DNA of 64,000 nt from positions 372,001 through 436,000 of the forward strand of contig NZ_MJEJ02000054.1 in NCBI RefSeq assembly GCF_002095435.2, given 5' to 3'. Below are positions 37,287 through 46,401 of the stretch, one piece after another (position 1 is the stretch's first letter; each line of letters opens with the position of its first letter). Source of the stretch: Williamsia sp. 1138 (lineage in GTDB: Bacteria > Actinomycetota > Actinomycetes > Mycobacteriales > Mycobacteriaceae). The notes under the pieces were generated by a model that saw only the letters and a program-made list of their open reading frames with translations, made no database searches and was not told the DNA's origin. Position numbers and translations under genes: made by a program.

Positions 37287-40090
37287 CAGCGAACTCCGTT
37301 CAGCGCCACAGGGATGAGTTGATCGTTGTCGCCCGCGGCCGCGCGGCCGAGCAGCACGTCGGTGTCGCCGATGCCTGCCCACCCGAGCATGTAGCCGAGC
37401 GTCGACGTCTTACCAGCTGTTCCGGTGGAGTAGCCGTGTGCGACAGCGTGGGAGTAGAGCCGGTCGCGGTAGTCGACAGCCCGAGCCAACAGCTCGTCCT
37501 CGAGCAGCCAGGGTTGCAGGGCAAGCAATGACTGAATGACTCCCGAACCACCATGACACACACTGAGATCTGCAGGATTCGTAGTCTTGATCGTCGTCAT
37601 GTGATCGAGCAGGCCTGACATGCGCCCCGTAGGGAGTGCATCGATCCGACCTGCGCGGGTCAACACCTCACCGGCTACGAGCGCAACCCCCGCCGACCCC
37701 GCGCACCAGGCTTTGCTGCCCTTGAATTCCCCACCCTCAGAGTGAGAGTCGGTGTCGAGCGCAGCAATGATCCAGTCCGCGACCTCGCCGAGCAATCGAT
37801 CGTCTCCGGTGGAGTCTGCCGCACGCGCCGCAGCCCAGGCGGTCCCGAGTCGGCCGTGGGCAAGATCGAACCACGCCCTGTCGGAATGTCCTTCTGCTGC
37901 CCACAGTCGACGCGGAGCCTCTGCAACCAGGTCCGCTGCCCGACCCCGCAGCACACGGCGGTCCGTGTGCTGTGCGGACAGCATCAGCAACACGCCGGCG
38001 ACTCCCCCTGCCACGTCAGTTTCTGCTGTCCCGGCCTCGAAGCGATCCCAGATGGTGGTGAGCAACTCATCGAACATGTTGTCCATCAGAGGAACCGCGC
38101 CGAACAGAGCTCCGGCCTCACCCGAGAACACCGATTCCGGACTGTCGCGAAGGACGTTTCGATACTCCTCGGCCAGTCTTTGATGACCCCGCGCCGCCGC
38201 TTCCGCAAACGACGATGCCGCGAGACCAGCACCTGCCGCCCGATCGAGGAACACCGGGATTCCACCGCCGTCGTGGAAGGCGACCAGGGTCCCAGGGGCC
38301 AGCGTCGGCGACGACGGTCCGCCACCGCCATACACCCAGCCCACCTGCGGCCCATCCGGATCCTCATGGCGATGCGCCAACTCCGAGACGATCTCGGCAA
38401 CAGCCTCCCCCGCCTGAGGCGTCGGACCCGCACGGAGCGTCGATGCGAAGACTCCGGACTTCCACAGAGGAGATGCCACACCCTCGCCGACCAGCTCGTT
38501 GAGACTCTCCTCGAGGACGAACTCGTGCACCAGCCCTGAGGTCTCACGCAATGCGGTGATCGAGTCGCGGGTGATGCTCCTCGGAGATCTGTCGAACACC
38601 TCCGGCCCGACCACCGACCGGGTTCCGAGACGTCGCGAACCGGCGTCGACACTGAAGTATGGGACATCCCTGTTGTGCATGTCCGCCGACTCTGTGGATG
38701 TTATGAACTCCTGCCCGGCGTCGTTGTACGACGACGGGGCCTTGAGGAGGCCCAGTAACCTGCCATACTCGTCCGGTGAACTCAGATAATCCGGATGCGT
38801 TGCAGCATCGATGAACTGAGCGTAGACGGTGGTCGCCCGGACCAGGTAGCGCACCGGTAGTTCGGGAAACAGATCGAAGACCCCGTCGATGTCGATGCGG
38901 CCGGACCGGATGGCCTCGAAGCAGGCGAGGTAGCCACTCCTGATGGTCTCGAAATGGTCCAGCGGATCCACGACCGCTGTACCGATCCGGACGAGGTTGT
39001 CGGAGTGGTTGTAGGTGAAGGTCTTACGAAACACTGAGACCGCGTCGGTGTCCCGGTCCGACATCTGGAACGACTTACGCTCCGACACCTGCTCGCGAGG
39101 TACCCCGATACCGGCGAGGATCACGTCGAACGGCCCGTTCGGGATCTGGATCGGCAGTAGCATCGTCGTGGTCGGTGCCTGCTTCATCCGGTTGACCAAC
39201 AGGTGCGCGAGACTGTCATCGAGCACCCCGTTGTCGGGCCGCAGCGCGGTCTCCACGTCGACAAAGCAGGGATACTCGCCGCACGCGACCACGTTCTCGT
39301 GATGCATGTCGCTGGTGCCGATGGCACCGAGCACCATTGTCGTCACACCGAAGCGGTAGAAGTAGCGCTCAGCCTCCTCCGTGGTCACCGAGCGATCCGC
39401 TTGGATGAACTCCTGCCAGCCGTGCTCACCTCGGTCGAGAACTCTGGGGACACATCGATCCAGCGATACGCCCACCACCTCGGATACCCGCTCGAACAAA
39501 GTCCGCACGAACCTGTCGATCGCGAGGGGGCGGGGTTTGTAGACGATCTTCACGCCCGATTCCTGTGTGACGATGAAGACTTGGCGTCCGCCGTTGTGCG
39601 AATCCGATCCGGTCGCGACGATGGTGCTGATCAGGTCATCACCGCGGATCCAGCCTTCATCTCGAAGGACCGCCAGGTCGGCTGCGTAGTGGTCGATCAG
39701 TTCTTCGACAGACCGGACGAAGTTGCGTTGCACCACCTCGAGGTTCTTGGCCAGCACCGGGTGCCGGGTCAAAATGTCGGCGCGAACAGATTCACTTGTC
39801 AACAGGGCGGAATACCGGTCCAGAGCGGTGGTCGATTCCGCATCAGATGGCAGGCCCCACCGCTGGCGATGCTCGTGGAAGTCACTGATGAGCACTCGGA
39901 AGCTCTCCATCTCGACCTTCCGGGCAAGTGCGGACTCAAGCTGTTCCCGTACTCCACCGCGCGAATCGTCGGCGATCACCGGCGATGCCGCCAAGGCGTT
40001 CAACGCGTCGGTGGCCGATTGCATCACAGGGCGATAGAAGGGTGAAAAAAGTTGGTTTGCAAACGGATTGGCTGACACTGTTGCAGTCAT
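37286..40090 (-). CDS. lanM: class II lanthipeptide synthetase LanM (second copy)
   Basis: A 934-residue bifunctional enzyme that dehydrates Ser/Thr and cyclises Cys onto them. The N-terminal DUF4135 dehydratase has GSDSHNGGRQVFIV, GVKIVYKPRPL and the catalytic stretch GTSDMHHENVVACG with FVDVETAL. The C-terminal LanC-like cyclase keeps all zinc ligands: WCAGSAG near residue 822 and SVCHGGSG near 867, plus AHGRLG. Both halves therefore look active. It lies 69 nt after lanT and is coupled to the LLM reductase downstream. Overall it is clearly different from the other LanM, so the two may serve different precursors, as in two-component lantibiotics. Confidence 0.96.
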   Translation of the reverse strand: MTATVSANPFANQLFSPFYRPVMQSATDALNALAASPVIADDSRGGVREQLESALARKVEMESFRVLISDFHEHRQRWGLPSDAESTTALDRYSALLTSESVRADILTRHPVLAKNLEVVQRNFVRSVEELIDHYAADLAVLRDEGWIRGDDLISTIVATGSDSHNGGRQVFIVTQESGVKIVYKPRPLAIDRFVRTLFERVSEVVGVSLDRCVPRVLDRGEHGWQEFIQADRSVTTEEAERYFYRFGVTTMVLGAIGTSDMHHENVVACGEYPCFVDVETALRPDNGVLDDSLAHLLVNRMKQAPTTTMLLPIQIPNGPFDVILAGIGVPREQVSERKSFQMSDRDTDAVSVFRKTFTYNHSDNLVRIGTAVVDPLDHFETIRSGYLACFEAIRSGRIDIDGVFDLFPELPVRYLVRATTVYAQFIDAATHPDYLSSPDEYGRLLGLLKAPSSYNDAGQEFITSTESADMHNRDVPYFSVDAGSRRLGTRSVVGPEVFDRSPRSITRDSITALRETSGLVHEFVLEESLNELVGEGVASPLWKSGVFASTLRAGPTPQAGEAVAEIVSELAHRHEDPDGPQVGWVYGGGGPSSPTLAPGTLVAFHDGGGIPVFLDRAAGAGLAASSFAEAAARGHQRLAEEYRNVLRDSPESVFSGEAGALFGAVPLMDNMFDELLTTIWDRFEAGTAETDVAGGVAGVLLMLSAQHTDRRVLRGRAADLVAEAPRRLWAAEGHSDRAWFDLAHGRLGTAWAAARAADSTGDDRLLGEVADWIIAALDTDSHSEGGEFKGSKAWCAGSAGVALVAGEVLTRAGRIDALPTGRMSGLLDHMTTIKTTNPADLSVCHGGSGVIQSLLALQPWLLEDELLARAVDYRDRLYSHAVAHGYSTGTAGKTSTLGYMLGWAGIGDTDVLLGRAAAGDNDQLIPVALNGVR

Positions 40091-40159
40091 GATGTCCTCT
40101 CAAAAAGTACCGGACAGGTTGATCAGGCGAACGTAAAGCCTGTTTCGAGCAGACAGCCG

Positions 40160-42346
40160 TCAGGCAGTCACGGGTTCGAGCCGGCCATAGAGCTCGCTGT
40201 AATGCCCCCCACTGCCGATGAGTTCGTCGTGGTCGCCACACTCGACCACTCGGCCGCCGTCGAGCACGTAGATGACATCGGAAGTCCGCACGGTCGAGAG
40301 ACGGTGGGCGATGATGATCTGGGTGCAGCCCAGATTCTCCAGGATCTCGGTCACGCGCCGCTCGTTCAATGAATCCAACGCTGCCGTGGCCTCGTCCAGG
40401 ACCAAGATCGCCGGCCGCTTCAGAAGCGTGCGGGCGAGCGCCAGCCGCTGTCGTTGACCGCCGGAGAAGTTGGCACCCATCTCCGAGATCACTGTGTTGT
40501 ACCCCATCGGGAGTGCATCGACGAAGTCGATGATGCCGAGGCTCCTGGCGAATGCGATGACCTCGTCGTCGTCCATCGTCGCTCCTGCTTTGAGGTTGTC
40601 CACCACGGTGCGGTTGTGCAGGTGCACTTCTTGGGAGACGTATCCGATCTCGCTGCGGAGTGCGTCGGTTGCGTAGTCCCGACTGTCCCGCCCCCCGAAT
40701 CGGATTGTGCCGCCGGTGGGTTGGTAGAGACCGCAGATGATTCGCCCCAGGGTGCTCTTGCCCGAACCAGACGCCCCAACCAGCGAGACCTTGGCTCCGG
40801 CTGGGATGTCGAGATCCACGCCGTCCAGCACGTTCGCGGAATGCTTGTCGAAGCGGAACTGGACGGAGTCGACATGAACGGACGCCGCGGCGAGTGAGTC
40901 GAGATCACCGCCTGCGGACTCGGGCTCAGCGGAGGTGATGTCGTGGATGCGCGACATGTACCGCGATGCCTCGACGAACTCGTTGTACGCGGCGAAGATC
41001 GAGCTGGCGACGGCGAACAGCATTCCCGACACCGCCTGGATGGCCACCGCCGCACCGAGCGAGATCGTGCCGGTGGACACCATGTGCAGACCGATCAGCA
41101 GCATGGCAAGCGGGCCTGCCAGCTGAATGGTCGAGACCAGACCCGAGATCCACCCCTGCTGCAAGCGCATGCGCCGCTTCATCGCGGTCAGCGACCGGGC
41201 GTACTCGTCGTTCCAGCGATTCAGGAACTGCGCGCTGTAGCCGCCCATCTTGATGGTCTCGATGGTCACCGTCGCATCGAGCTGGATTGCCTGGCTCTTG
41301 CTCATCTGACTGATCTCGGAATCGAGCGCTTCATTCACCTGCCTGCGCGTGGCCATGAGCACGACAATGGTCAGGCTGTAGATACCCAAGGCGACGAGAC
41401 CGATCTCCCACGAGACCCAGAACATGTAGCCGAGTACGCAGAGCGCAGTTCCGATGTCCAGTGCGCCCTGGACGAACCGGGCCGAGAGCAGGTCGCGTAT
41501 CGAGTTGACGCTGTTGAGACGAAAGAGCAGTTCACCGGGCGATCGCGTGGAGAAGTACTTGTACGGCAAACTCAGCAGCCGGCTGAAGGTGCCGAACATG
41601 AGGTGACTGCCGATGAGTGTCACAGCATGTGCCAGCACATGAGTACGAATCACCTGCAGCGCATAGAATCCGACGGCCGCTGCGGCAACCAGGGCCAACA
41701 GTGTCGACAGCCGCGAAGAATCCGGAGAGCTCGTAAAGCTGTTCACCGCCCACTGCGTGATGAACGGAAGACCAAGTGTGGCTGCGTAACCGCAGATGGC
41801 CAGGATGGCGGTGAATCCGAGCTGGCGCGCAGCAGCGCGCGTCAGCAACGGGATGTTGCGCCATTCGTGCAGCACAGGCATCCGTTTACGTTCGAAGTCC
41901 GCTCCCGGCGTGGCGTCGATGGCGACACCGCTGAACGATTTCTCGAGTTCGTCGAGCGTCACCTTGCGACGCCCGGCCGCTGGATCCACGATGACCGCGT
42001 GACGTTTGCCGACCGATTCGAGCACCACGAAGTGGTAGTTCTCCCAGTAGAGGATGACCGGGTTGAGAAACGCCTTCAGGCCTCTGGCTGCGCGTACCCG
42101 GTAGATGGCGACATCCATGTTGCGGGATCGGAGCAGATCTCCGATCCGTTTCGCGCTGAGACCATCTCGTCCCGCCTCGAACTCCTTGCGTAGTTCTGCC
42201 AATTCTTCGTCGCGGCCGTAATAGGACAGGAGTGCAATGGAACTGGCGAGTCCGCATTCGGTCTGGGACAGCTGCATGACCGTCGGTACCCGACGGAGCG
42301 CAGGCTCATGGTGCGCTCGGGGCCGCCGTGTGATGCCGATGTTCAT
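40160..42346 (-). CDS. lanT: LanT: peptidase-containing ABC transporter for lanthipeptides
   Basis: A 728-residue AMS-type exporter. The N-terminal C39 peptidase has the catalytic Cys31 in SQTECGLAS, His105 in ENYHFVV and Asp121 in VDPAAGRR. Six membrane helices follow (about 165-440), then an ATPase with Walker A GASGSGKST, signature FSGGQRQRLALART and Walker B LVLDEATAAL, all intact. It should cut leaders after a double-Gly-type site (GG, GA, AG) and export the cores. The ATG overlaps the stop of the upstream lanM (ATGA). It is the only transporter in the cluster, so it probably processes all four precursors. Confidence 0.96.
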   Translation of the reverse strand: MNIGITRRPRAHHEPALRRVPTVMQLSQTECGLASSIALLSYYGRDEELAELRKEFEAGRDGLSAKRIGDLLRSRNMDVAIYRVRAARGLKAFLNPVILYWENYHFVVLESVGKRHAVIVDPAAGRRKVTLDELEKSFSGVAIDATPGADFERKRMPVLHEWRNIPLLTRAAARQLGFTAILAICGYAATLGLPFITQWAVNSFTSSPDSSRLSTLLALVAAAAVGFYALQVIRTHVLAHAVTLIGSHLMFGTFSRLLSLPYKYFSTRSPGELLFRLNSVNSIRDLLSARFVQGALDIGTALCVLGYMFWVSWEIGLVALGIYSLTIVVLMATRRQVNEALDSEISQMSKSQAIQLDATVTIETIKMGGYSAQFLNRWNDEYARSLTAMKRRMRLQQGWISGLVSTIQLAGPLAMLLIGLHMVSTGTISLGAAVAIQAVSGMLFAVASSIFAAYNEFVEASRYMSRIHDITSAEPESAGGDLDSLAAASVHVDSVQFRFDKHSANVLDGVDLDIPAGAKVSLVGASGSGKSTLGRIICGLYQPTGGTIRFGGRDSRDYATDALRSEIGYVSQEVHLHNRTVVDNLKAGATMDDDEVIAFARSLGIIDFVDALPMGYNTVISEMGANFSGGQRQRLALARTLLKRPAILVLDEATAALDSLNERRVTEILENLGCTQIIIAHRLSTVRTSDVIYVLDGGRVVECGDHDELIGSGGHYSELYGRLEPVTA

Positions 42347-45324
42347 GCTGCACCACCGATCTTCAGAGTGAGTGGCGAATAGGGCAGATCGGGTTCGAGC
42401 CTTCTGGCCAGGTGATAGGCCACGCCCGCGGTGCCGACCATCAGGCTCGCCGTGTTCGCGTGTCGACTGTGCCGGTCGTGGGACTTTGCCCCGACGACCT
42501 GCGCAGTGAGCAGTTCCGCAACCTCGCGCGTTTGGGCTTCCGAACCCACCCGCTGCACGACTTCCCAGTTACCCAGATCGCCGTGACAGAGAGTCAGATT
42601 GCGCGAGAATCCGTGCTGTTGCAGGGTATCGATGGCGCGAGCGGTGAACTCGGTCGCCCGGTTGCCGACCGCAGCCTCCGAGGCGGCGAACTCGTTGAGC
42701 GCGAGCGCCATACCCGACACTCCGTGGCACCAACCGGTGGAGTGGTGCGGTTCATCGAAGCTGGTGCGCCAGTTGCCCTGCTCCGGCGAGAAGAATTGCG
42801 GGAGCTCATCGAACAGGTCCCGCGCGAGAGGTTGCGCATCGCCGCCGCCGAATCCGTCGGACGCGAGAGCAGTGAGGTGAAACACCAGACCCGCGATGCC
42901 ATGGGCGAAGCCGGACTGGCGCAGGACCTGATCGCGCTCGTCGCGCGGAACCTGCATCGCCACCCGGATCTCGTCGACCGCGTCGCGGGCCACGCCGTCC
43001 ACCATCGCGAACGATTGGCGGTGGTCGCCCGCGACTGCACGCAGCGCCGACGCAATCCCGATGCGTCCTCTGATCACGTCGATGGCGCCGAGCGAGGCGC
43101 CGGCTGAAGCCCTGGCGACCACCTCCGGTATCGACGCCCTGGCGGCGGTGATCCAATCCGCCCGGCCTGCCACCTCACCTGCTGCGGCAAGCGCAAACAG
43201 GCATCCCGACAGTCCTGTGTACGCGCCCGCCCCGATGGCCGAGAGCGACCGGTCTTCGTAGCTCTGATCGGTGAGGATCCCGGCCATGGGATCGAATACC
43301 CTTGCCGCGGCGGTATGAAAGCGTTTCTGGTCGAGCACTGTCCCGAGGGTGGCCAGCGCCAGCGCAGGACCCATCCGACCGCTGTAGAGGTCGTATCCGA
43401 GGACACCCGGTGGCCAGGCACGCCGGGTTTGCATCGACGCCAGCGGGCTGAGCCAGGTCGTCGGCAGATGCCCGAACAGGTCAGAGAGCATGGACTCGGT
43501 GAACTGATCGCCGAGGCGCCGGGCCAAATCTGGCAGACCCTCGTCGCGTCGCAGGGTGGGCACCGAAGCGGGCGAGTCTGCTTCCAGGTGGTTGTCCGGA
43601 AAGCGGGCCGTGAAGGCCGCGTAGATGAGGTCGATCTGTTGCGCGAGGTCCGAGTCACCGAGACCGCGGATCTTGTCGACAACCGTCCCGAGTGGCGACG
43701 CTGGAACGGTCGCCCCTGCTGGATTGCCCTCAGCGTCCCGCACCTCGGTACCGGTCGCGTCGACCAGCAGGTACGGTACGTCCCGACTGACCATCTGCGT
43801 GACCTCGGTGGCTGTCAGCTCCGGAGCGCAGTACCGGTTGGCGATCACCAGACGCTTGAGCAACAGCGCAGACAGCTCGGGCGACGCGAGAGCCTCCGGC
43901 GACGTTGTCGTCCGAAGCAATTGGGCGTAGGTCGCGGTGGGATTGTGAACGTACCGGACCTTGGCACGATTGAATGTCCGGATGACGACGGCTTCGAACT
44001 CGGCCGCCTCAGCCGAAATCGCCTCGTAGGCACGTCTGAAGCCGGCAGCCATCGCGTCGGCGAGTTGCAGCACATCGGCGCGGCTGTGGCCACGTACGGT
44101 ACTCGCACGCAGCCCCTCCTTGTCAGGACGGGAAAGGACGACAGCCATGTCGTCACGGAAAGGGTTTGTGAAGGTCAGCGCTGAAAAGGGCGAGCGCCCT
44201 TCTTCGTCGGCGCCGAGAAATCCCAGGTCGATCTGGTCGTAAACGCCCGATGCATCTTCCCGAACGAGGACCAGCGGCAGCAGACCTACACCGTAGATAG
44301 AGGTCCTGAGGATCTCGTGGGCGTTTCGCGGGACCTCGGGGATGCCGCCGCTCCGGTTACGGGGAGGATGCATCAGCGTCTCGAGGTCCACCGGAACCGG
44401 TCCACGATGATCGGCGATCACGTTCTCGTGGTGCATGTCCCGGGCGTTGAGGAGGTAGAGCACACAGGCCAGTTGGCCTGAGGCGTCCAGGAAGGCGTTC
44501 CGGTCGCTGTCGTGGACATCGACGGCGGTGATGAACTCGACGAATCCGTAGCCGTCGCAGCGGACGACCTCGGCAGCAGGCAGGACGATGCCACGCTCGG
44601 CGCACCAGTCGACCAGTTCGGCATAGCCGGCCTCACAGTCGACCGGGCGCGGCTTGTACACCACTTTCATCCCGCCGTCGAAAGTGATGACCGCGACGCT
44701 TCGGCCCCCGGCATGGGTGTCACCGCGACCGAGGTCGACCGCGGTGATCTCGGCATCGGCAGGTATCGACAGCCGGCCCTCGAGGTCAGCCCTGTGGCGG
44801 TGCACGCGGTTCAGCATCTCGACCAAGGCACGGCGTCGGGTGGTCACATGGCTTCGGTGAATACGTTCGAGCATCGGATGGTCTCGATGGAGCTCCTCGA
44901 GCACGGAGTTGCCGAAGTCGCTGACGTACGACTGGTACCGCTCTTCTGGCGTCTCGCCGTTGAGACCGTTCGCCGCCGAGACCGTCGACAGGTGACGGAC
45001 GAGCACCCGCACGTACACCTCATATAGCGCGGCCTCGAGCGACGAAGCCCATTCTTCGATGAGCTGTTGGCGAGGGCTGTGACCGTGGGCGGCCAGTGCC
45101 TCTTCTGTCTCCGCGCGTTCGGGCTCGACCAACACACGGACGATGGATTGAAATGGACGCGATTCGTGCTGGGGGGCAGGCGAACCCAGCACCGGCGGGA
45201 AGGAATGGAATGTGTCGTGCGATAGCGCCGCGTCCAGTCGGTCGTCGAATTGCGCGAGCGGCTCCAGCAGTTCTCGGGTCTCTTCGGCGGTGAGTTCGGG
45301 ATACACCTGCAGATCCGCGGTCAT
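42343..45324 (-). CDS. lanM: class II lanthipeptide synthetase LanM (first copy)
   Basis: A 993-residue LanM. The dehydratase half shows GRGDTHAGGRSVAVI, MKVVYKPRPVD and the catalytic NARDMHHENVIADH with VDLETLMHP. The cyclase half keeps WCHGVSGMAL and LTLCHGDLG as zinc-binding segments near residues 880 and 930. ATG 45324 was chosen for the GAAGGAG seven bases upstream. It directly follows the four precursor genes and overlaps lanT by 4 nt. Which of the four peptides it modifies cannot be read from sequence. Confidence 0.96.
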   Translation of the reverse strand: MTADLQVYPELTAEETRELLEPLAQFDDRLDAALSHDTFHSFPPVLGSPAPQHESRPFQSIVRVLVEPERAETEEALAAHGHSPRQQLIEEWASSLEAALYEVYVRVLVRHLSTVSAANGLNGETPEERYQSYVSDFGNSVLEELHRDHPMLERIHRSHVTTRRRALVEMLNRVHRHRADLEGRLSIPADAEITAVDLGRGDTHAGGRSVAVITFDGGMKVVYKPRPVDCEAGYAELVDWCAERGIVLPAAEVVRCDGYGFVEFITAVDVHDSDRNAFLDASGQLACVLYLLNARDMHHENVIADHRGPVPVDLETLMHPPRNRSGGIPEVPRNAHEILRTSIYGVGLLPLVLVREDASGVYDQIDLGFLGADEEGRSPFSALTFTNPFRDDMAVVLSRPDKEGLRASTVRGHSRADVLQLADAMAAGFRRAYEAISAEAAEFEAVVIRTFNRAKVRYVHNPTATYAQLLRTTTSPEALASPELSALLLKRLVIANRYCAPELTATEVTQMVSRDVPYLLVDATGTEVRDAEGNPAGATVPASPLGTVVDKIRGLGDSDLAQQIDLIYAAFTARFPDNHLEADSPASVPTLRRDEGLPDLARRLGDQFTESMLSDLFGHLPTTWLSPLASMQTRRAWPPGVLGYDLYSGRMGPALALATLGTVLDQKRFHTAAARVFDPMAGILTDQSYEDRSLSAIGAGAYTGLSGCLFALAAAGEVAGRADWITAARASIPEVVARASAGASLGAIDVIRGRIGIASALRAVAGDHRQSFAMVDGVARDAVDEIRVAMQVPRDERDQVLRQSGFAHGIAGLVFHLTALASDGFGGGDAQPLARDLFDELPQFFSPEQGNWRTSFDEPHHSTGWCHGVSGMALALNEFAASEAAVGNRATEFTARAIDTLQQHGFSRNLTLCHGDLGNWEVVQRVGSEAQTREVAELLTAQVVGAKSHDRHSRHANTASLMVGTAGVAYHLARRLEPDLPYSPLTLKIGGAA

Positions 45325-45418
45325 GGGTGACTCCTTCGTGGACGGGATTCGAGTGGTGAGGCGCGGGCCGGAGCCAGATGACACGTCGGGCACCGGCCCG
45401 CGCCGACGCAACCGAGGG

Positions 45419-45571
45419 TCAGGCCTTGGTCACGATGATCGAGACGGGAATGATGGTTGTTCCCGGCAGGCTGGTGACGGTGAGAGTTCCACCGTAGGTA
45501 TCGGAATCCCGGTCGTCGGCCAGGGCGATCAGTTCTGCTTCGTCTACTCTTTCGATATTGCTGTAGGGCAT
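45419..45571 (-). CDS. lanA: lanthipeptide-type precursor 4, cysteine-free core (50 aa)
   Basis: A 50-residue peptide with AAGGAG before the ATG. The leader (YSNIERVDEAELIALADD) closely follows those of precursors 2 and 3 and ends in GG, a site for the C39 peptidase of LanT. The predicted core is 22 residues, starts TLTVTSLPGTTII and ends SIIVTKA. It has eight Ser/Thr but no Cys, so no (methyl)lanthionine can form within it. Dehydration by LanM followed by reduction by the LLM enzyme would give a linear peptide with D-Ala/D-Abu residues (inference). Confidence 0.82.
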   Translation of the reverse strand: MPYSNIERVDEAELIALADDRDSDTYGGTLTVTSLPGTTIIPVSIIVTKA

Positions 45572-45605
45572 TATCGAGCTCCTTACTGGTGATTGACTCT
45601 TGTCG

Positions 45606-45749
45606 TCAGGCCGCGGTGACGATCGATATCAAGATGGTCTCGACCAAACTGGTCATGCTGATCGTGCCGGCATGGGCGTCGGACTCCTGCTCATCCGCCA
45701 GAGCGATGAGATCGGCTTCCTGCGCTTTCTCGATGTTGTTGCGAATCAT
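45606..45749 (-). CDS. lanA: lanthipeptide-type precursor 3, cysteine-free core (47 aa)
   Basis: A 47-residue peptide with AAGGAGA before the ATG. The leader NNIEKAQEADLIALADEQ is a clear relative of that of precursor 4 and ends DAHAG, a possible LanT cleavage site. The core of about 19 residues begins TISMTSLVETI and ends SIVTAA; it has seven Ser/Thr and no Cys. It resembles the hydrophobic N-terminal half of a beta-type lantibiotic without the ring-bearing C-terminus. Confidence 0.8.
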   Translation of the reverse strand: MIRNNIEKAQEADLIALADEQESDAHAGTISMTSLVETILISIVTAA

Positions 45750-45764
45750 GTTCTTCTCCTTGTG

Positions 45765-45932
45765 CTAGCCGCAGCCACCGTCGACGCCGGTGCACTTGAA
45801 CGTGGGGCACAGCGCGACGGACAGTGCAGATGCGAGGCTGATGGTCGTCGGATGAGTGCCACCCGCCGCTTCGGTCTCGTTCAGTGCGATCAATTCGGAC
45901 TCGTCGTACCGCCCGGCCTTGTCTACTGCCAT
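45765..45932 (-). CDS. lanA: two-component lantibiotic beta-peptide precursor (precursor 2, 55 aa)
   Basis: A 55-residue peptide with GGAGAGG before the ATG. The leader contains DESELIALNETEAAGG and ends in a double glycine. The 30-residue core begins THPTTISLASAL and contains SVALCPTFKCTGV, nearly matching the CPTTKCT segment of haloduracin beta and lacticin 3147 A2. It ends GGCG, giving three Cys in the core. This pattern identifies a beta component, which normally acts together with an alpha peptide to form pores. Confidence 0.9.
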   Translation of the reverse strand: MAVDKAGRYDESELIALNETEAAGGTHPTTISLASALSVALCPTFKCTGVDGGCG

Positions 45933-45965
45933 GTTTCACACCTCTCCGTGATGTTCGAACGCCAC

Positions 45966-46130
45966 TTACTGGCAGTTGTTCTGGGATTCTTTGGTCAACG
46001 TGCACCAACCACCGTCGTTTCCGAGGAAGTCGGACAGGGTGAATGTGTTCGTGGTGCACGCGCCGTAAGCGACGCCATCGAAATGTTGCTCATCGATTTC
46101 TTCGGCGAGCGAGATGCTCTTGTCGATCAT
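45966..46130 (-). CDS. lanA: two-component lantibiotic alpha-peptide precursor, lacticin 3147 A1-like (precursor 1, 54 aa)
   Basis: A 54-residue peptide with GAAGGGAAA before the ATG. A 24-residue acidic leader ends VAYGA, a Gly-Ala LanT site. The 30-residue core starts CTTNTFTLSDFLGN and continues GGWCTLTKES, ending NNCQ. It aligns without gaps to mature lacticin 3147 A1 (CSTNTFSLSDYWGN, AWCTLTHEC), also 30 residues. The lipid-II-binding motif CTLTxEC has Ser (codon TCC) in place of its second Cys, so the core has three Cys rather than four. It is the first gene of the operon. Confidence 0.93.
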   Translation of the reverse strand: MIDKSISLAEEIDEQHFDGVAYGACTTNTFTLSDFLGNDGGWCTLTKESQNNCQ

Positions 46131-46215
46131 TCGATTTCCCTTCATTTCTATCGGTACCGGCACCGAGGCATTCGGCCACCGGGTGCTACGCCGCTGTGTC
46201 CGGGACCAGACTGTT

Positions 46216-46267
46216 CGCCGGTCGGGTGGACCACATGGACGCAGATCAATTTGATCGCCGACCGGCG
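46216..46267. promoter_or_regulatory. nested inverted repeats in the divergent lanA / nSTAND-WD40 promoter region
   Basis: Perfect 10-base arms CGCCGGTCGG and CCGACCGGCG are 32 bases apart. Between them, at 46244-46256, lies a second perfect palindrome GATCAA-T-TTGATC. The region is the only non-coding space (271 nt) between the first precursor gene and the divergent gene, so it should hold both promoters and an operator. The binding factor is unknown. Confidence 0.6.
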
Positions 46268-46401
46268 ACAGCCACAGCGGAGGACGGGGGAAAGTGCAGT
46301 TCAGCGGCAACTTCTGATGTTTCCGCTTTGGACGCCTCCGGTTAGGTTCCGGATGATCGCAATAGTCCGGTAGCTTGTGAACCGGGGTAACGAACTGGTT
46401 G

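Noticed and set aside
40943-42193. 416-residue frame opposite lanT
   Set aside because: Antisense of an intact peptidase-ABC gene, without any family motif.
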